Of a stretch of DNA of 64,000 bases, positions 1 to 7,909 are shown piece after piece. Position numbers and translations under genes: made by a program. Below the pieces are notes generated by a model. That model was not told the origin of the DNA and searched no databases. It saw only the letters and a program-made list of their open reading frames with translations. The stretch comes from Flammeovirga aprica JL-4 (lineage in GTDB: Bacteria > Bacteroidota > Bacteroidia > Cytophagales > Flammeovirgaceae), in assembly GCF_012844305.1 (NCBI RefSeq), contig NZ_JABANE010000005.1:62001-126000 (forward strand). Reading direction: 5' to 3'. Every line of letters begins with the position of its first letter. Positions within the stretch are counted from its first letter, which is position 1.

Positions 1-96
1 ATTCCTCTTTAGTCTCTTCTTGACAAAGTGAGATGGTGGTTTATGTACTTCGTACGCTGTCATTTATGCTATGTAAAAGAATAAAAGTTAGTGTCT

Positions 97-351
97 TTAT
101 TGAGAATTATGAGCCAACAAGCCTTTCTTTGAGGCAAGATAATACAATGATGAGTATAAATTCTCATAATCCGAAAGTTCAATTTCAATTTCTTCCGAAG
201 GAGAGGAAAAAGAACGTACCCACCCTTTTTCAATCAAATGCTTTAATTCAATTTTTAAAGTACTTTCTTGGAGAGAAGTTTCTGAGAGTAAGTCTTTGAA
301 ACTCACTACAAAATAGAGCTCGTCAAGAATGTTGTATTCTATATCAGTCAT
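97..351 (-). CDS. Conserved small protein, winged-helix-like, unknown function
   Basis: This encodes an 84-residue soluble, acidic protein with no signal peptide or membrane segment. Its first half (about residues 5-45) is helical and ends in a Lys-Gly-Trp-Val turn that resembles the wing of a small winged-helix fold. The C-terminus ends in the segment LASKKGLLAHNS. I recognise this pattern as a small family widespread in Bacteroidota, but I know of no demonstrated function. It lies 93 bases downstream of the glycosyltransferase on the same strand and could share its transcript. The overlapping plus-strand frame (33-299) has no family resemblance. DNA binding is only an inference from the fold-like pattern. 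Confidence 0.6.
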   Translation of the reverse strand: MTDIEYNILDELYFVVSFKDLLSETSLQESTLKIELKHLIEKGWVRSFSSPSEEIEIELSDYENLYSSLYYLASKKGLLAHNSQ

Positions 352-444
352 AAAAAAAAATCTTATTTCAAAAATAACAAATTTGAAAGATTAAGCGCAG
401 GTTTGTAAAATATTTTTCGTCAAAAGCACGTTTTCTAAGCTATT

Positions 445-1557
445 CTAAACCTTATATTTTCTGTTCTTCCATGAATATGGACTAAAAGTAGCAAGCAAAC
501 CTATACTGAATGCATAAAAAGGATAGAGAAGAGAAACAAGGGGAATCCATTTTACAAGCTGATTATCGCCTTGCCATCTTAGAATGATCCTATTAAAAAT
601 GTATTCTATTAATAGCCTTACGCCCATACCCGAGAGCAATATTAACGAATTTCCTGAAAAGAAAGCAATGGAGATCAAAGAAGCTATAAAACTAAAATGT
701 AATAAGAAAATAAAAACTGCACTGATTTGAGGTAATGTATTGTCATAATGCCTCCATTTACTGGCCCATCTTATTCTTTGTTGAACAAAAGATTTCAGGT
801 CTGAAGGCGGAGGCGTTTTTACAATCGCTTTGGTATCTTTTACAAATTGAATTTTTGAAGGGTCTTCTTTTGCAATTTGATGCATCAAGAATTCATCGTC
901 ACCTGTAGGAATATGGATATGTTTTTCATAATCATTCTGCTCAAGAAATGCTTTTCTTTGGAATGCAAGGTTGGCCGCATTGCACATATTAGGTTGTCTA
1001 CTCAAAATAGAAGTTGCCCCGGTAAGTATCAGACTTCCAAATTCAATGGTCATCAGTTTTTGTGAAAATGTTCGGTAAGGTGAAAATTGTACAGGGCCGG
1101 AAAGCAATTGAGGTTTATGGTAGCTATTGTAATTTTCAACCATCGTTTGAATCCACTCAGCATCATGAATACAGTCTGCATCAGTAGTAATGATCAGTTC
1201 ACTGTCAGAAAGTTCTACACCTTTGCGAATAGCCATTTTCTTCCCTTTTTCCTCTGAATCTAGAGAAATTACATGAAAATGATCATAACTCTTACAGAAT
1301 TCTTGTAAGTGTTGAAGTGTGGCATCTTCAGAATGATCGTTGATAAAATAACAATTGTAATTCGTGTAGGACTGATTGATAAGGGATTGAAATAATGAGG
1401 AAATGTTACTTTCTTCATTCCTTAAAGCCACTACAATAGAAACTGAGGTGCTGAATGTCTGTTCGGATTTTTTTGTGACAGAAGAATTCCAGAGATGGAT
1501 TAATCTCATCAAATAAAGAAAATAGAAAATACTCAGTATTAAAAAACAGAATTCCAA
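445..1557 (-). CDS. Membrane-anchored family 2 glycosyltransferase
   Basis: The 370-residue protein is a GT-A fold glycosyltransferase. It has an N-terminal hydrophobic helix (about residues 2-22), a cytoplasmic catalytic domain and two or three C-terminal membrane helices (about 275-360). The domain shows VALRNEE at the nucleotide-binding start, a TTDADC segment carrying the metal-binding DxD, a TGDDEF acceptor motif and QQRIRWASKW, the processive-type QxxRW. This arrangement is typical of enzymes that add sugars to membrane lipids or extend a polysaccharide. The donor and acceptor cannot be read from the sequence. The start used is a TTG preceded by an in-frame stop. The next ATG, 16 codons in, would remove most of the first helix, so TTG is preferred. 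No polysaccharide operon surrounds it. Confidence 0.85.
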   Translation of the reverse strand: MEFCFLILSIFYFLYLMRLIHLWNSSVTKKSEQTFSTSVSIVVALRNEESNISSLFQSLINQSYTNYNCYFINDHSEDATLQHLQEFCKSYDHFHVISLDSEEKGKKMAIRKGVELSDSELIITTDADCIHDAEWIQTMVENYNSYHKPQLLSGPVQFSPYRTFSQKLMTIEFGSLILTGATSILSRQPNMCNAANLAFQRKAFLEQNDYEKHIHIPTGDDEFLMHQIAKEDPSKIQFVKDTKAIVKTPPPSDLKSFVQQRIRWASKWRHYDNTLPQISAVFIFLLHFSFIASLISIAFFSGNSLILLSGMGVRLLIEYIFNRIILRWQGDNQLVKWIPLVSLLYPFYAFSIGLLATFSPYSWKNRKYKV

Positions 1558-1689
1558 TGTGATTTATAAAGGTTCTTGTGAAGTGGTTGATGTTTTTTTC
1601 AAACTTAATGCAAAAATAAGAAGTAAACTATTTCATTTTGATGAAATGCCCCAACTTCCTAAATATATTGATTTAAGGTAAATGCATTT

Positions 1690-1720
1690 TTTGTAACTCC
1701 CTCTGAAACTTTTACATTTG
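1690..1720 (+). promoter_or_regulatory. Bacteroidota-type promoter for bcp
   Basis: TTTG at 1690-1693 is followed after exactly 19 bases by TACATTTG at 1713-1720. This is a full match to the -33/-7 consensus (TTTG, 19-21 bases, TAnnTTTG) of the Bacteroidota primary sigma factor. The implied start site lies about 30 bases before the bcp ATG. Confidence 0.75.
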
Positions 1721-1756
1721 TCAGCACACAACAAATTACACTAAAACAATACAATT

Positions 1757-2206
1757 ATGGCATTGGAAATAGGACAAGCAGCTCCGCAATTTGAGAGCGT
1801 AGATCAAAATGGTAATACAGTAAAACTATCCGATTTTAAAGGGAAGAAAGTAGTTTTATATTTTTATCCAAAGGATATGACTCCAGGGTGTACAGTTCAA
1901 GCTTGTGACCTGAGAGATAACTATGAAAAGTTAATGTCTGAAGGTTATGTGGTATTGGGCGTGAGTACTGATTCTGAAGAGCGTCACCAGAAATTTATTG
2001 CCAAACATGAGTTGCCATTTCCACTTTTGGCAGACGTAGATCACAAAGTTCATGACTTGTATGGTACTTGGCAATTGAAAAAAACGTTCGGAAAAGAGTA
2101 CATGGGTACGGTCAGAACCACTTTTATCATCGATGAAGAGGGAATTTTAACGGACATTATTAAAAAGGTGAAGACGAAAGAGCATACTAAACAGATAATT
2201 GGTTAA
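1757..2206 (+). CDS. bcp: Thioredoxin-dependent peroxiredoxin (Bcp/PrxQ)
   Basis: This is a 149-residue cytoplasmic thiol peroxidase that reduces hydrogen peroxide and organic hydroperoxides using thioredoxin. It spans a full-length AhpC/TSA domain. The peroxidatic cysteine is Cys45 in the motif DMTPGCTVQAC, and Cys50 is the likely resolving cysteine, the same spacing as in E. coli Bcp. The later VRTTFIID strand is also conserved. It has its own promoter 37 bases upstream and is transcribed away from the glycosyltransferase. There is no terminator before the transketolase gene 73 bases downstream, so readthrough is possible. Length and motifs make the family assignment secure. Confidence 0.95.
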   Translation: MALEIGQAAPQFESVDQNGNTVKLSDFKGKKVVLYFYPKDMTPGCTVQACDLRDNYEKLMSEGYVVLGVSTDSEERHQKFIAKHELPFPLLADVDHKVHDLYGTWQLKKTFGKEYMGTVRTTFIIDEEGILTDIIKKVKTKEHTKQIIG

Positions 2207-2279
2207 GTTTGCAGTCGGAAATAAAATTTGGGTATAAAAACCCAATGAACATATAATAAATAGCTTACATCAAAGAAAG

Positions 2280-3122
2280 ATGGCAGAGATAGCAGAATTG
2301 AAAAGAATAGCGTCTCAAGTAAGACGTGACATCGTTAGAATGGTAAACGGTGCAGGAAACGGTCACCCAGGCGGAGCCCTAGGATGTGCTGACTTATTTG
2401 TAGCACTTTACTTTAAGCACATGGAACACAACAAGGAGTTCAAAATGGATGCTGTAGGTGAAGATGTTTTCTATCTTTCAAACGGTCATATTTCAGCTGT
2501 TTTTTATAGCACGCTGGCTAGAGCTGGTTACTTCCCAGTATCTGAATTGGCTACTCACAGAAAAATCGACTCAAGATTACAAGGTCACCCAACTCCTTAT
2601 GAGCACTTAGAAGGTGTACGTATGGCTTCTGGTTCATTAGGACAAGGTTTATCAGTTGCTGCAGGTACTGCATTGACGAAGAAATTAAACAATGACGACA
2701 AAATGGTATATTGTTTAATGGGTGATGGTGAGCAACAAGAAGGTCAAATTTGGGAAGCAGCAATGTATGCCGCTCACAACAAAATTGACAACTTAGTAGG
2801 TATCATCGATTACAACAACCGTCAAATTGATGGTGATGTATCTGACGTGTTAAGTTTGATCGACATCGAAGCGAAATACAAAGCATTTGGTTGGGAGACT
2901 ATCGTTGCTGAAGGTAACGACATGGAGAAATTAGATGCTGCATTGACGCAAGCAAAAGAGCTTTCAGGAAACGGTAAGCCGATCATGATCGTAATGAAGA
3001 CTGAAATGGGCTTTCCAATCGATTATATGGTAGGTACGCACAAGTGGCACGGTGTTGCTCCAAATGCAGAGCAAACTGAAGCAGCTTTAGCTCAATTAGA
3101 AGAGACTTTAGGTGATTACTAA
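2280..3122 (+). CDS. Transketolase, N-terminal (TPP-binding) subunit
   Basis: The 280-residue product is only the thiamine-diphosphate-binding half of transketolase, the pentose-phosphate enzyme that moves two-carbon units between sugar phosphates. It shows GNGHPGG near residues 27-32, ASGSLGQGLS near 117-125 and the TPP/Mg motif from GDGEQQEG (148-155) to NNRQIDG (179-185). It ends before the pyrimidine-binding domain. Split transketolases are well known, and the C-terminal partner usually lies immediately downstream. Here a strong terminator follows and the next gene is an unrelated hydrolase, so the partner must be elsewhere. Frequent GGT, CAC and AAC codons suggest high expression. Confidence 0.93.
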   Translation: MAEIAELKRIASQVRRDIVRMVNGAGNGHPGGALGCADLFVALYFKHMEHNKEFKMDAVGEDVFYLSNGHISAVFYSTLARAGYFPVSELATHRKIDSRLQGHPTPYEHLEGVRMASGSLGQGLSVAAGTALTKKLNNDDKMVYCLMGDGEQQEGQIWEAAMYAAHNKIDNLVGIIDYNNRQIDGDVSDVLSLIDIEAKYKAFGWETIVAEGNDMEKLDAALTQAKELSGNGKPIMIVMKTEMGFPIDYMVGTHKWHGVAPNAEQTEAALAQLEETLGDY

Positions 3123-3141
3123 TCAATCTCTTTGAGATATT

Positions 3142-3180
3142 AAAAAGGCTAGGTGATTTTAGAATTACCTAGCCTTTTTT
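3142..3180 (+). terminator. Rho-independent terminator after the transketolase half
   Basis: A 13-base perfect stem (AAAAAGGCTAGGT with ACCTAGCCTTTTT) closes a short loop and runs into T6. It separates the transketolase gene from the secreted hydrolase. Confidence 0.85.
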
Positions 3181-3291
3181 GTGCTTATATAAGAGTGATT
3201 TACAGTATGTTTGATCTTTCTGTTTTTTAAAATAGGGTTTACGTATTCTATTTTCCCATTCTAAGATATAACATTAATAATATTCTTAGAA

Positions 3292-4314
3292 ATGAAAAAA
3301 TTAAACATTAAAACACTTATTACAGCATTTACTGCTTTAATACTTACTGTTTCACAAACTACTTTTGCTTGTACTTCCTTTAATTATGTAGCTCCTGATG
3401 GAAGCCGTATTGTTGGTCATTCAATGGAATTGCCTGTTGAAGCACATGAACACCTCGCATTGATTCCAAGAGGTCACCAATTTGCTGAAGATGGTATTAA
3501 AGCTTTATATGGCTTTGTCGCTATGCAACATGGTACTGGAGATGCTACAACTATTTCTTCAGGAATGAATGAGCATGGAGTATCAATTACTGCTCAGGAA
3601 TTAGGGATGTCAGTGTATGCTTCACAAGGAAAAGGAGATTTAAGCCACTGGAATGTTCCTGCTTATATACTTGGTAATGCTAAATCAGTAGATCATGCAG
3701 TAGAGTTGTTGTCAAAATTATCGATTTATCAAGGTAATGATGTATTCGGTACAATGGGTACTCACTGGTCTATTCAAGATAATGATCGTGCGATTGTGGT
3801 AGAAGTAGAAAGTGCTATGGGTATCCCAACCGTTTATGAAAGTGTTGGAGCAATGGCAAACAGTCCTTCGTATGATACTCAAATCGTAATAGCTAAAGAG
3901 AAATTTAATAATGCACAAGACCTAAGAAAAGTGGATCGCAATCAAGTTGAATCAGTTGGTGTTTACGGAAACCAAACTTCTCCAGATCGTTTTCAACGTG
4001 CTATCTTTTTGAATGCAACAGCAGATTTTTCAAGAGATGATTCTAAAGCAGCAATTCTAAACCACACATGGAATATGCTTAATACATTTGATATCGCTCA
4101 AGGAACGTTGTACTGGACTTGGTTAGCTCCTGAACCACAGACTGTAACTCACTTTACAGTTCACGATTTGAAAGAAAAAGCGTATTATTATCGTACTTAT
4201 AAAGATATGAATATTAAAAAAGTAGATGTTAACGCTATTGATTGGGCAACTGCTAAGTATTCATCTTCAGATATCTATAAGAGCGTGACTAAATATGAAA
4301 ATGTAACTTTCTAA
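3292..4314 (+). CDS. Secreted choloylglycine hydrolase / penicillin acylase-like Ntn hydrolase
   Basis: The 340-residue protein belongs to the linear amide C-N hydrolase family (bile salt hydrolase, penicillin V acylase, acyl-homoserine-lactone acylase). A signal peptide covers about residues 1-26. Cleavage would leave Cys27 of CTSFNY as the new N-terminus, which is the nucleophile of this N-terminal-nucleophile family. MGTHWSIQDND near residue 155 and the N-rich segment near 190 fit the fold. The family's Arg and Asp after the nucleophile (usually in a RxMDW-like motif) appear here as GHSMEL, so Arg is His and Asp is Glu. The substrate is unknown; in a marine-type bacterium an N-acyl amide or acyl-homoserine lactone is as likely as a bile salt. 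The gene stands alone between two terminators. Confidence 0.85.
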   Translation: MKKLNIKTLITAFTALILTVSQTTFACTSFNYVAPDGSRIVGHSMELPVEAHEHLALIPRGHQFAEDGIKALYGFVAMQHGTGDATTISSGMNEHGVSITAQELGMSVYASQGKGDLSHWNVPAYILGNAKSVDHAVELLSKLSIYQGNDVFGTMGTHWSIQDNDRAIVVEVESAMGIPTVYESVGAMANSPSYDTQIVIAKEKFNNAQDLRKVDRNQVESVGVYGNQTSPDRFQRAIFLNATADFSRDDSKAAILNHTWNMLNTFDIAQGTLYWTWLAPEPQTVTHFTVHDLKEKAYYYRTYKDMNIKKVDVNAIDWATAKYSSSDIYKSVTKYENVTF

Positions 4315-4345
4315 TTGGTTTTCAATTAAAAGGTAGATAAAGTAT

Positions 4346-4388
4346 AATAGGGTTGTTCCAGTTAAAAGTGGAACAGCCCTATTTTTTA
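4346..4388. terminator. Bidirectional terminator
   Basis: AATAGGGTTGTTCCA pairs with TGGAACAGCCCTATT with one G-U pair and is followed by a T-run. It lies between two convergent genes and overlaps the last codons of the reductase on the minus strand. Confidence 0.8.
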
Positions 4389-4919
4389 TTTTTTTCTAGA
4401 ATAATGCGTCTGAACAATTTGCCCCAAATGTACTTTTGTACTAACCAATTCAAACTCCAACAGCTTATCTGTTTCGCCAAACAATGGAAATCCACCGCCA
4501 AGGACTACTGGAATAGTTGATATGATCAAATCATCAATTAAATCTTCTTTTAAAAAACTTTGAATGACAGAACCACCGTCAATATACAGGTTTAAGTAGT
4601 TTTGAGCATAAAGTTGTTCCAGGATTTCATTTAATGTCCCGTTGATGATAAATACTTTGTTTGATAAATGCTCTGGAATTTCCTTGATAGAGGTGCTGAG
4701 TACAAAAACTGGCTTAGAATAAGGCCATTCTCCTCCGAAACCTTTTACGATTTCATAGGTATTTCTTCCCATCACCAAAGCGTCTATGGAGTCCATAAAA
4801 GCACCAAATCCCATATCATCATTATTAGGATTAGGAACTGTTTGAAGCCAATCCAATCCTTCGTTTTTATCGGCAATAAAACCATCAATGCTAGTAGCGA
4901 TATAAACTTTATTATTCAT
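4386..4919 (-). CDS. Dihydrofolate reductase family protein (RibD C-terminal-like)
   Basis: This 177-residue cytoplasmic protein is a single RibD_C/DHFR-like domain of the YwjB/YyaP type. It has an N-terminal YIATSIDGFIADKN strand-loop, VMGRNTYE near residue 50, and a C-terminal YIDGGSVIQ followed by PVVLGGGFPLF. These are the NADPH-binding and glycine-rich segments of the fold. Such stand-alone proteins are usually annotated as dihydrofolate reductases, but their substrate is generally not shown. Bona fide RibD is encoded separately at 35055-36086, so this one is unlikely to supply riboflavin synthesis. It is convergent with the upstream hydrolase. Confidence 0.85.
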   Translation of the reverse strand: MNNKVYIATSIDGFIADKNEGLDWLQTVPNPNNDDMGFGAFMDSIDALVMGRNTYEIVKGFGGEWPYSKPVFVLSTSIKEIPEHLSNKVFIINGTLNEILEQLYAQNYLNLYIDGGSVIQSFLKEDLIDDLIISTIPVVLGGGFPLFGETDKLLEFELVSTKVHLGQIVQTHYSRKK

Positions 4920-4990
4920 TTCTTTCGTTTTTTATCTATTGGGTTATTCAAAATTGTCCTACTTCATACATTATAGCCATAATCCACCAT

Positions 4991-5022
4991 AAAAAAAAGA
5001 GACTGTTATAATTAACAGCCTC
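4991..5022 (-). terminator. Terminator after the GNAT gene
   Basis: On the minus strand GAGGCTGTT pairs with AACAGTCTC (one G-U pair) over a six-base loop and is followed by an eight-base T-run. It separates the acetyltransferase from the DHFR-like gene. Confidence 0.8.
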
Positions 5023-5031
5023 AAATATCAT

Positions 5032-5478
5032 TTAAACGAATTGTTCCATCAATACATGTGGAATGCCATCTTCCATAAACTCATCACCTTTCACGGCAAA
5101 CCCTTCATCTTCATAAAAGGCAGTAGCATAGGTTTGAGAGTGGAGATACATTCTAGTTCCTTCTTCTGCGATATCTTCGATTTCAGAGAGACTCGCTTGA
5201 AGTAAAGCATTTCCAATACCTTGACCGCGGTAAGGCTTCGATACAGCAAAGCGTCCTAATTTGTATCCTTCTTCTGTTTTGAAGAACCTACAAACTCCAG
5301 CAGGATGTCCGTCATCCAACACTAACAAGTGAAAAGCTTTTGGTTCAAGCTCATCAAATTCCAGAGAAATATCGATTTCCTGTTCATCCACAAAAACTTC
5401 TTTACGGATTTGCATTACTGCAGGCCACCAATCAGAGTCAGTACCTTGAAAAATGACAATGGATAATGTATCAGACAT
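5032..5478 (-). CDS. GNAT family N-acetyltransferase
   Basis: The 148-residue protein is a single acetyl-CoA-binding GNAT domain, closest in layout to the ElaA/YjcF group. The acetyl-CoA pyrophosphate loop is seen in GRFAVSKPYRGQGIGNALL (Gln/Arg-x-x-Gly-x-Gly), and the C-terminal YEDEGF and PHVLME segments fit the ElaA-like subfamily. The acceptor cannot be predicted. It is a single gene with its own terminator on the 3' side. Confidence 0.88.
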   Translation of the reverse strand: MSDTLSIVIFQGTDSDWWPAVMQIRKEVFVDEQEIDISLEFDELEPKAFHLLVLDDGHPAGVCRFFKTEEGYKLGRFAVSKPYRGQGIGNALLQASLSEIEDIAEEGTRMYLHSQTYATAFYEDEGFAVKGDEFMEDGIPHVLMEQFV

Positions 5479-5559
5479 TGATAAATAAATTATGATTATT
5501 AATGAGGCAAATATCGGGAAAAGATCTTTTCATTGGGCTCTTTGTTAAAGATAATACAC

Positions 5560-5603
5560 AAAAAAGCCTTCTTGAAATTAGAATAATCTAGATCAGGAAG
5601 GCT
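5560..5603 (-). terminator. Terminator after the rhodanese gene
   Basis: AGCCTTCTTGA (5565-5575) pairs with TCAGGAAGGCT (5593-5603) with one G-U pair. The A-run before it on the plus strand becomes the T-run on the minus strand. Confidence 0.7.
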
Positions 5604-5631
5604 AAAAAAAGGTGTATTCTTGTGAATAGAA

Positions 5632-5940
5632 TTAGTCGTCTAATCCGTATTCGTCGATGTAAGCTAAGATGCCACCCTCAAGGTTCTCAAGGTTAGTGAA
5701 TCCAAACATGCCTTCAAGAGCTTGAATAGCATTAGCAGATCTCTTACCGCTACGGCAGTGAACGATCACTCTTTTGTCTTTGCTGAATTGTTCTACTTCA
5801 TCAACAACAGTAGCTAACGGAATTAAAATTCCACCAAGGTTAGCCTCGTCATACTCGTAGTCTTCACGTACATCTATAAGCTGGAAGTCAGCACCGCTTT
5901 CCTGTAATTCTTTGAACTCTTCTACAGTAATACTTTTCAT
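5632..5940 (-). CDS. Single-domain rhodanese-like protein
   Basis: This 102-residue protein consists of one rhodanese domain and no signal peptide. The N-terminal LIDVREDYEY and the active-site loop HCRSGKRS with catalytic Cys62 are intact. That supports persulfide-carrying activity in sulfur transfer or sulfide detoxification in the cytoplasm. The six-residue loop is of the GlpE/PspE-like thiosulfate type rather than the phosphatase-like seven-residue type. It is divergent from the OsmC gene 87 bases away, and both plausibly serve thiol or oxidative stress. The true sulfur acceptor is unknown. Confidence 0.92.
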   Translation of the reverse strand: MKSITVEEFKELQESGADFQLIDVREDYEYDEANLGGILIPLATVVDEVEQFSKDKRVIVHCRSGKRSANAIQALEGMFGFTNLENLEGGILAYIDEYGLDD

Positions 5941-6027
5941 AGTTCCTTAATTTAGTTTGTATTTTCGTAATTTTATCAAACCTTTGTGTATTGAACAAAT
6001 AATCAAGTATAAAAATAACATTCAGTC

Positions 6028-6453
6028 ATGAAAATTGAACTAAATCGAGTAAATGAAGGCGTAAAATTCGAAGCTACCTCAGAAGAAGGCAACTCTTTGT
6101 TCATTGATGCAGGCAAAGGCAAAATGGATGGCATGGGCGAGGGAAGTGCGTTTAGTCCAATGCAATTAGTTCTGACAGGCGTGGCTGGCTGTGCATGTTT
6201 TGACCTGATTCATATCCTGAAAAAACAACGTCAAGTAATCAATGATGTGAAGATTTCAGTAGAGGGCGACCGTGTGGATGCTGTACCTGCACCGTTTGAA
6301 AAAGTGCATGTTCACTTCCAATTATTCGGTGAAATCAACGAAGCGAAAGCAAAGCGTGCTGTGGAGTTAGCAGTAGAGAAATATTGTTCTGTAGCCGAGA
6401 TGGTAAAATCAACAGCAACAATCACGCACTCTTTTGAGATTATTGCGGAATAA
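6028..6453 (+). CDS. OsmC family peroxide/redox protein
   Basis: The 141-residue protein is a full OsmC/YhfA-like domain. The two conserved cysteines are in GVAGCACFD (Cys55, with an extra Cys57) and in VEKYCSVAEM (Cys120). Family members act as thiol-dependent hydroperoxide reductases. The YhfA-like branch to which the GEGSAFSPMQLVLTG segment points is less well characterised. It follows a divergent intergenic region shared with the rhodanese gene. No terminator is visible before metZ, 138 bases downstream. Confidence 0.9.
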   Translation: MKIELNRVNEGVKFEATSEEGNSLFIDAGKGKMDGMGEGSAFSPMQLVLTGVAGCACFDLIHILKKQRQVINDVKISVEGDRVDAVPAPFEKVHVHFQLFGEINEAKAKRAVELAVEKYCSVAEMVKSTATITHSFEIIAE

Positions 6454-6554
6454 AACCATCCTAGAAAGTCTATTGTGTGCGATAACTAGCTTTAATTGCT
6501 CTTAAAAAATCACAATGGAAGACTTTATTTTCATTATTAATTAGTAATATTGGA

Positions 6555-6573
6555 ACTTGATTGATAATCAAGT
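6555..6573 (+). promoter_or_regulatory. Perfect inverted repeat in the metZ leader
   Basis: ACTTGATT and AATCAAGT flank three bases, 19 bases before the metZ start codon. It may be an operator or an RNA hairpin near the ribosome entry site. No known methionine or SAM riboswitch is recognisable in the 138-base leader. Confidence 0.4.
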
Positions 6574-6591
6574 ATCTAACTAACAAACTGT

Positions 6592-7776
6592 ATGAGTCAA
6601 GAAGAGAAGAAATTTGAAACTATTGCGGTAAGAGCGCAAACACCCCGTTCGCAAAACAGAGAGCACTCTGTGCCAATTTATGCCACTTCAAGTTTTACAT
6701 TTGAAGATGCTGACCATGCGAATGCACTATTTTCAGATGAGGTAGAAGGTAATATTTATTCAAGATATTCTAACCCTAACAATGACGAGTTTATTGATAA
6801 GCTAGTGAAATTGGAAGGTGCGGAAGCTGGTATTGCCACATCATCAGGTATGGCGGCCATGTTTTTGAGTATCGCTTCTTTTGTAAGTCAAGGTGATCAT
6901 ATCGTAGCTTCTCGTTCATTATTTGGTTCTACACACCAAATTCTAACGCAGTTATTACCTAAGTGGGGCGTTACTCATACATATGTTGATATTCACGATT
7001 TAGAAGGATTTGATAAAGCGATCACTCCAAACACGAAGATGATCTTTATCGAAACACCTTCCAATCCAGCATTGGACATTATTGATATTGAAGCTTTAGC
7101 GGCTATCGCTGACAAGCATGATGTCATTTTGAATGTAGATAACTGTTTCGCTACTCCATATTTACAGAATCCTTTGAAATTAGGTGCTCATATTGTTACA
7201 CACTCCGCTACTAAGTTCATTGATGGGCAGGGTAGAGTGTTAGCAGGTGCTATTCTAGGTTCAAAAGAATTGATGGAGAAAGTGAAGTTTATGTCAAGAC
7301 ATACAGGTCCTGCATTATCACCTTTCCATGGTTGGATTCTTTCGAAATCGTTGGAAACATTATCAATCAGAATGGAGAAGCACTGTGAAAGTGCTCACGC
7401 TGTTGCTGCTGCTTTAGAAGGTCTTTCTGAAGTGGAGTTAGTGAAGTACCCATTCTTGGAGTCACACCCTGGTCATGAATTAGCGAAAAAGCAAATGAGA
7501 TTAGGTGGTGCTTTGGTTTCATTTGAAATAAAAGGTGGTGTAGAAGCTGGAAAGAAATTCTGGAACAGCTTAGAGTTGATTTCTAAGTCGTCGAACTTAG
7601 GTGATACAAGAACAATTGCAACTCACCCTGCATCAACAACGCACTCTAAATTGACAGAGGAAGAAAGATTAGCCGTAGGTATCACGCCTGGTCTAATCCG
7701 TATTTCAGTTGGTTTGGAACATGTAGATGATATTTTAGCTGATATCAAACAAGCTTTAGCGAAAAGCCTAAGCTAA
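6592..7776 (+). CDS. metZ: O-succinylhomoserine sulfhydrylase (MetZ-like trans-sulfuration enzyme)
   Basis: This 394-residue PLP enzyme belongs to the Cys/Met metabolism family. It probably condenses O-succinylhomoserine (or O-acetylhomoserine) with sulfide to give homocysteine in the cytoplasm. The PLP lysine is Lys208 in SATKFIDGQGRVLAG, a sequence typical of MetZ rather than of MetB, MetC or MetY. YSRYSNP near residue 56, SSGMAAM near 84 and VDNCFATPY near 182 are the other cofactor-site segments. Length is normal. The gene is monocistronic with a clear terminator. CysE, the serine acetyltransferase, is encoded at 25387-26208 but is not linked. Confidence 0.9.
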   Translation: MSQEEKKFETIAVRAQTPRSQNREHSVPIYATSSFTFEDADHANALFSDEVEGNIYSRYSNPNNDEFIDKLVKLEGAEAGIATSSGMAAMFLSIASFVSQGDHIVASRSLFGSTHQILTQLLPKWGVTHTYVDIHDLEGFDKAITPNTKMIFIETPSNPALDIIDIEALAAIADKHDVILNVDNCFATPYLQNPLKLGAHIVTHSATKFIDGQGRVLAGAILGSKELMEKVKFMSRHTGPALSPFHGWILSKSLETLSIRMEKHCESAHAVAAALEGLSEVELVKYPFLESHPGHELAKKQMRLGGALVSFEIKGGVEAGKKFWNSLELISKSSNLGDTRTIATHPASTTHSKLTEEERLAVGITPGLIRISVGLEHVDDILADIKQALAKSLS

Positions 7777-7800
7777 TCATCAGCCTTAAAAATAAATTTA

Positions 7801-7840
7801 AACACCAATTTGGGAGCTATTCCTGAGTTGGTGTTTTTTT
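7801..7840 (+). terminator. Terminator after metZ
   Basis: AACACCAA and TTGGTGTT form a perfect eight-base stem followed by a T-run of seven. Confidence 0.75.
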
Positions 7841-7909
7841 ATTGCGAATTTATTGAAGCACAAACGCCCCCGCTCACTGTTCGACGTATTAAGCTGTAGG
7901 CATTACTCT

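Noticed and set aside
33..299. Plus-strand open frame overlapping the first minus-strand gene
   Set aside because: It has no family pattern and an irregular composition. The opposite frame matches a conserved small family and has a proper ATG.
4386..4919. Second copy of RibD
   Set aside because: It has only the DHFR-like reductase fold and no deaminase domain, and the complete RibD is at 35055-36086.
6454..6591. SAM riboswitch before metZ
   Set aside because: The 138-base leader has only one short hairpin and none of the conserved parts of known SAM riboswitch classes.
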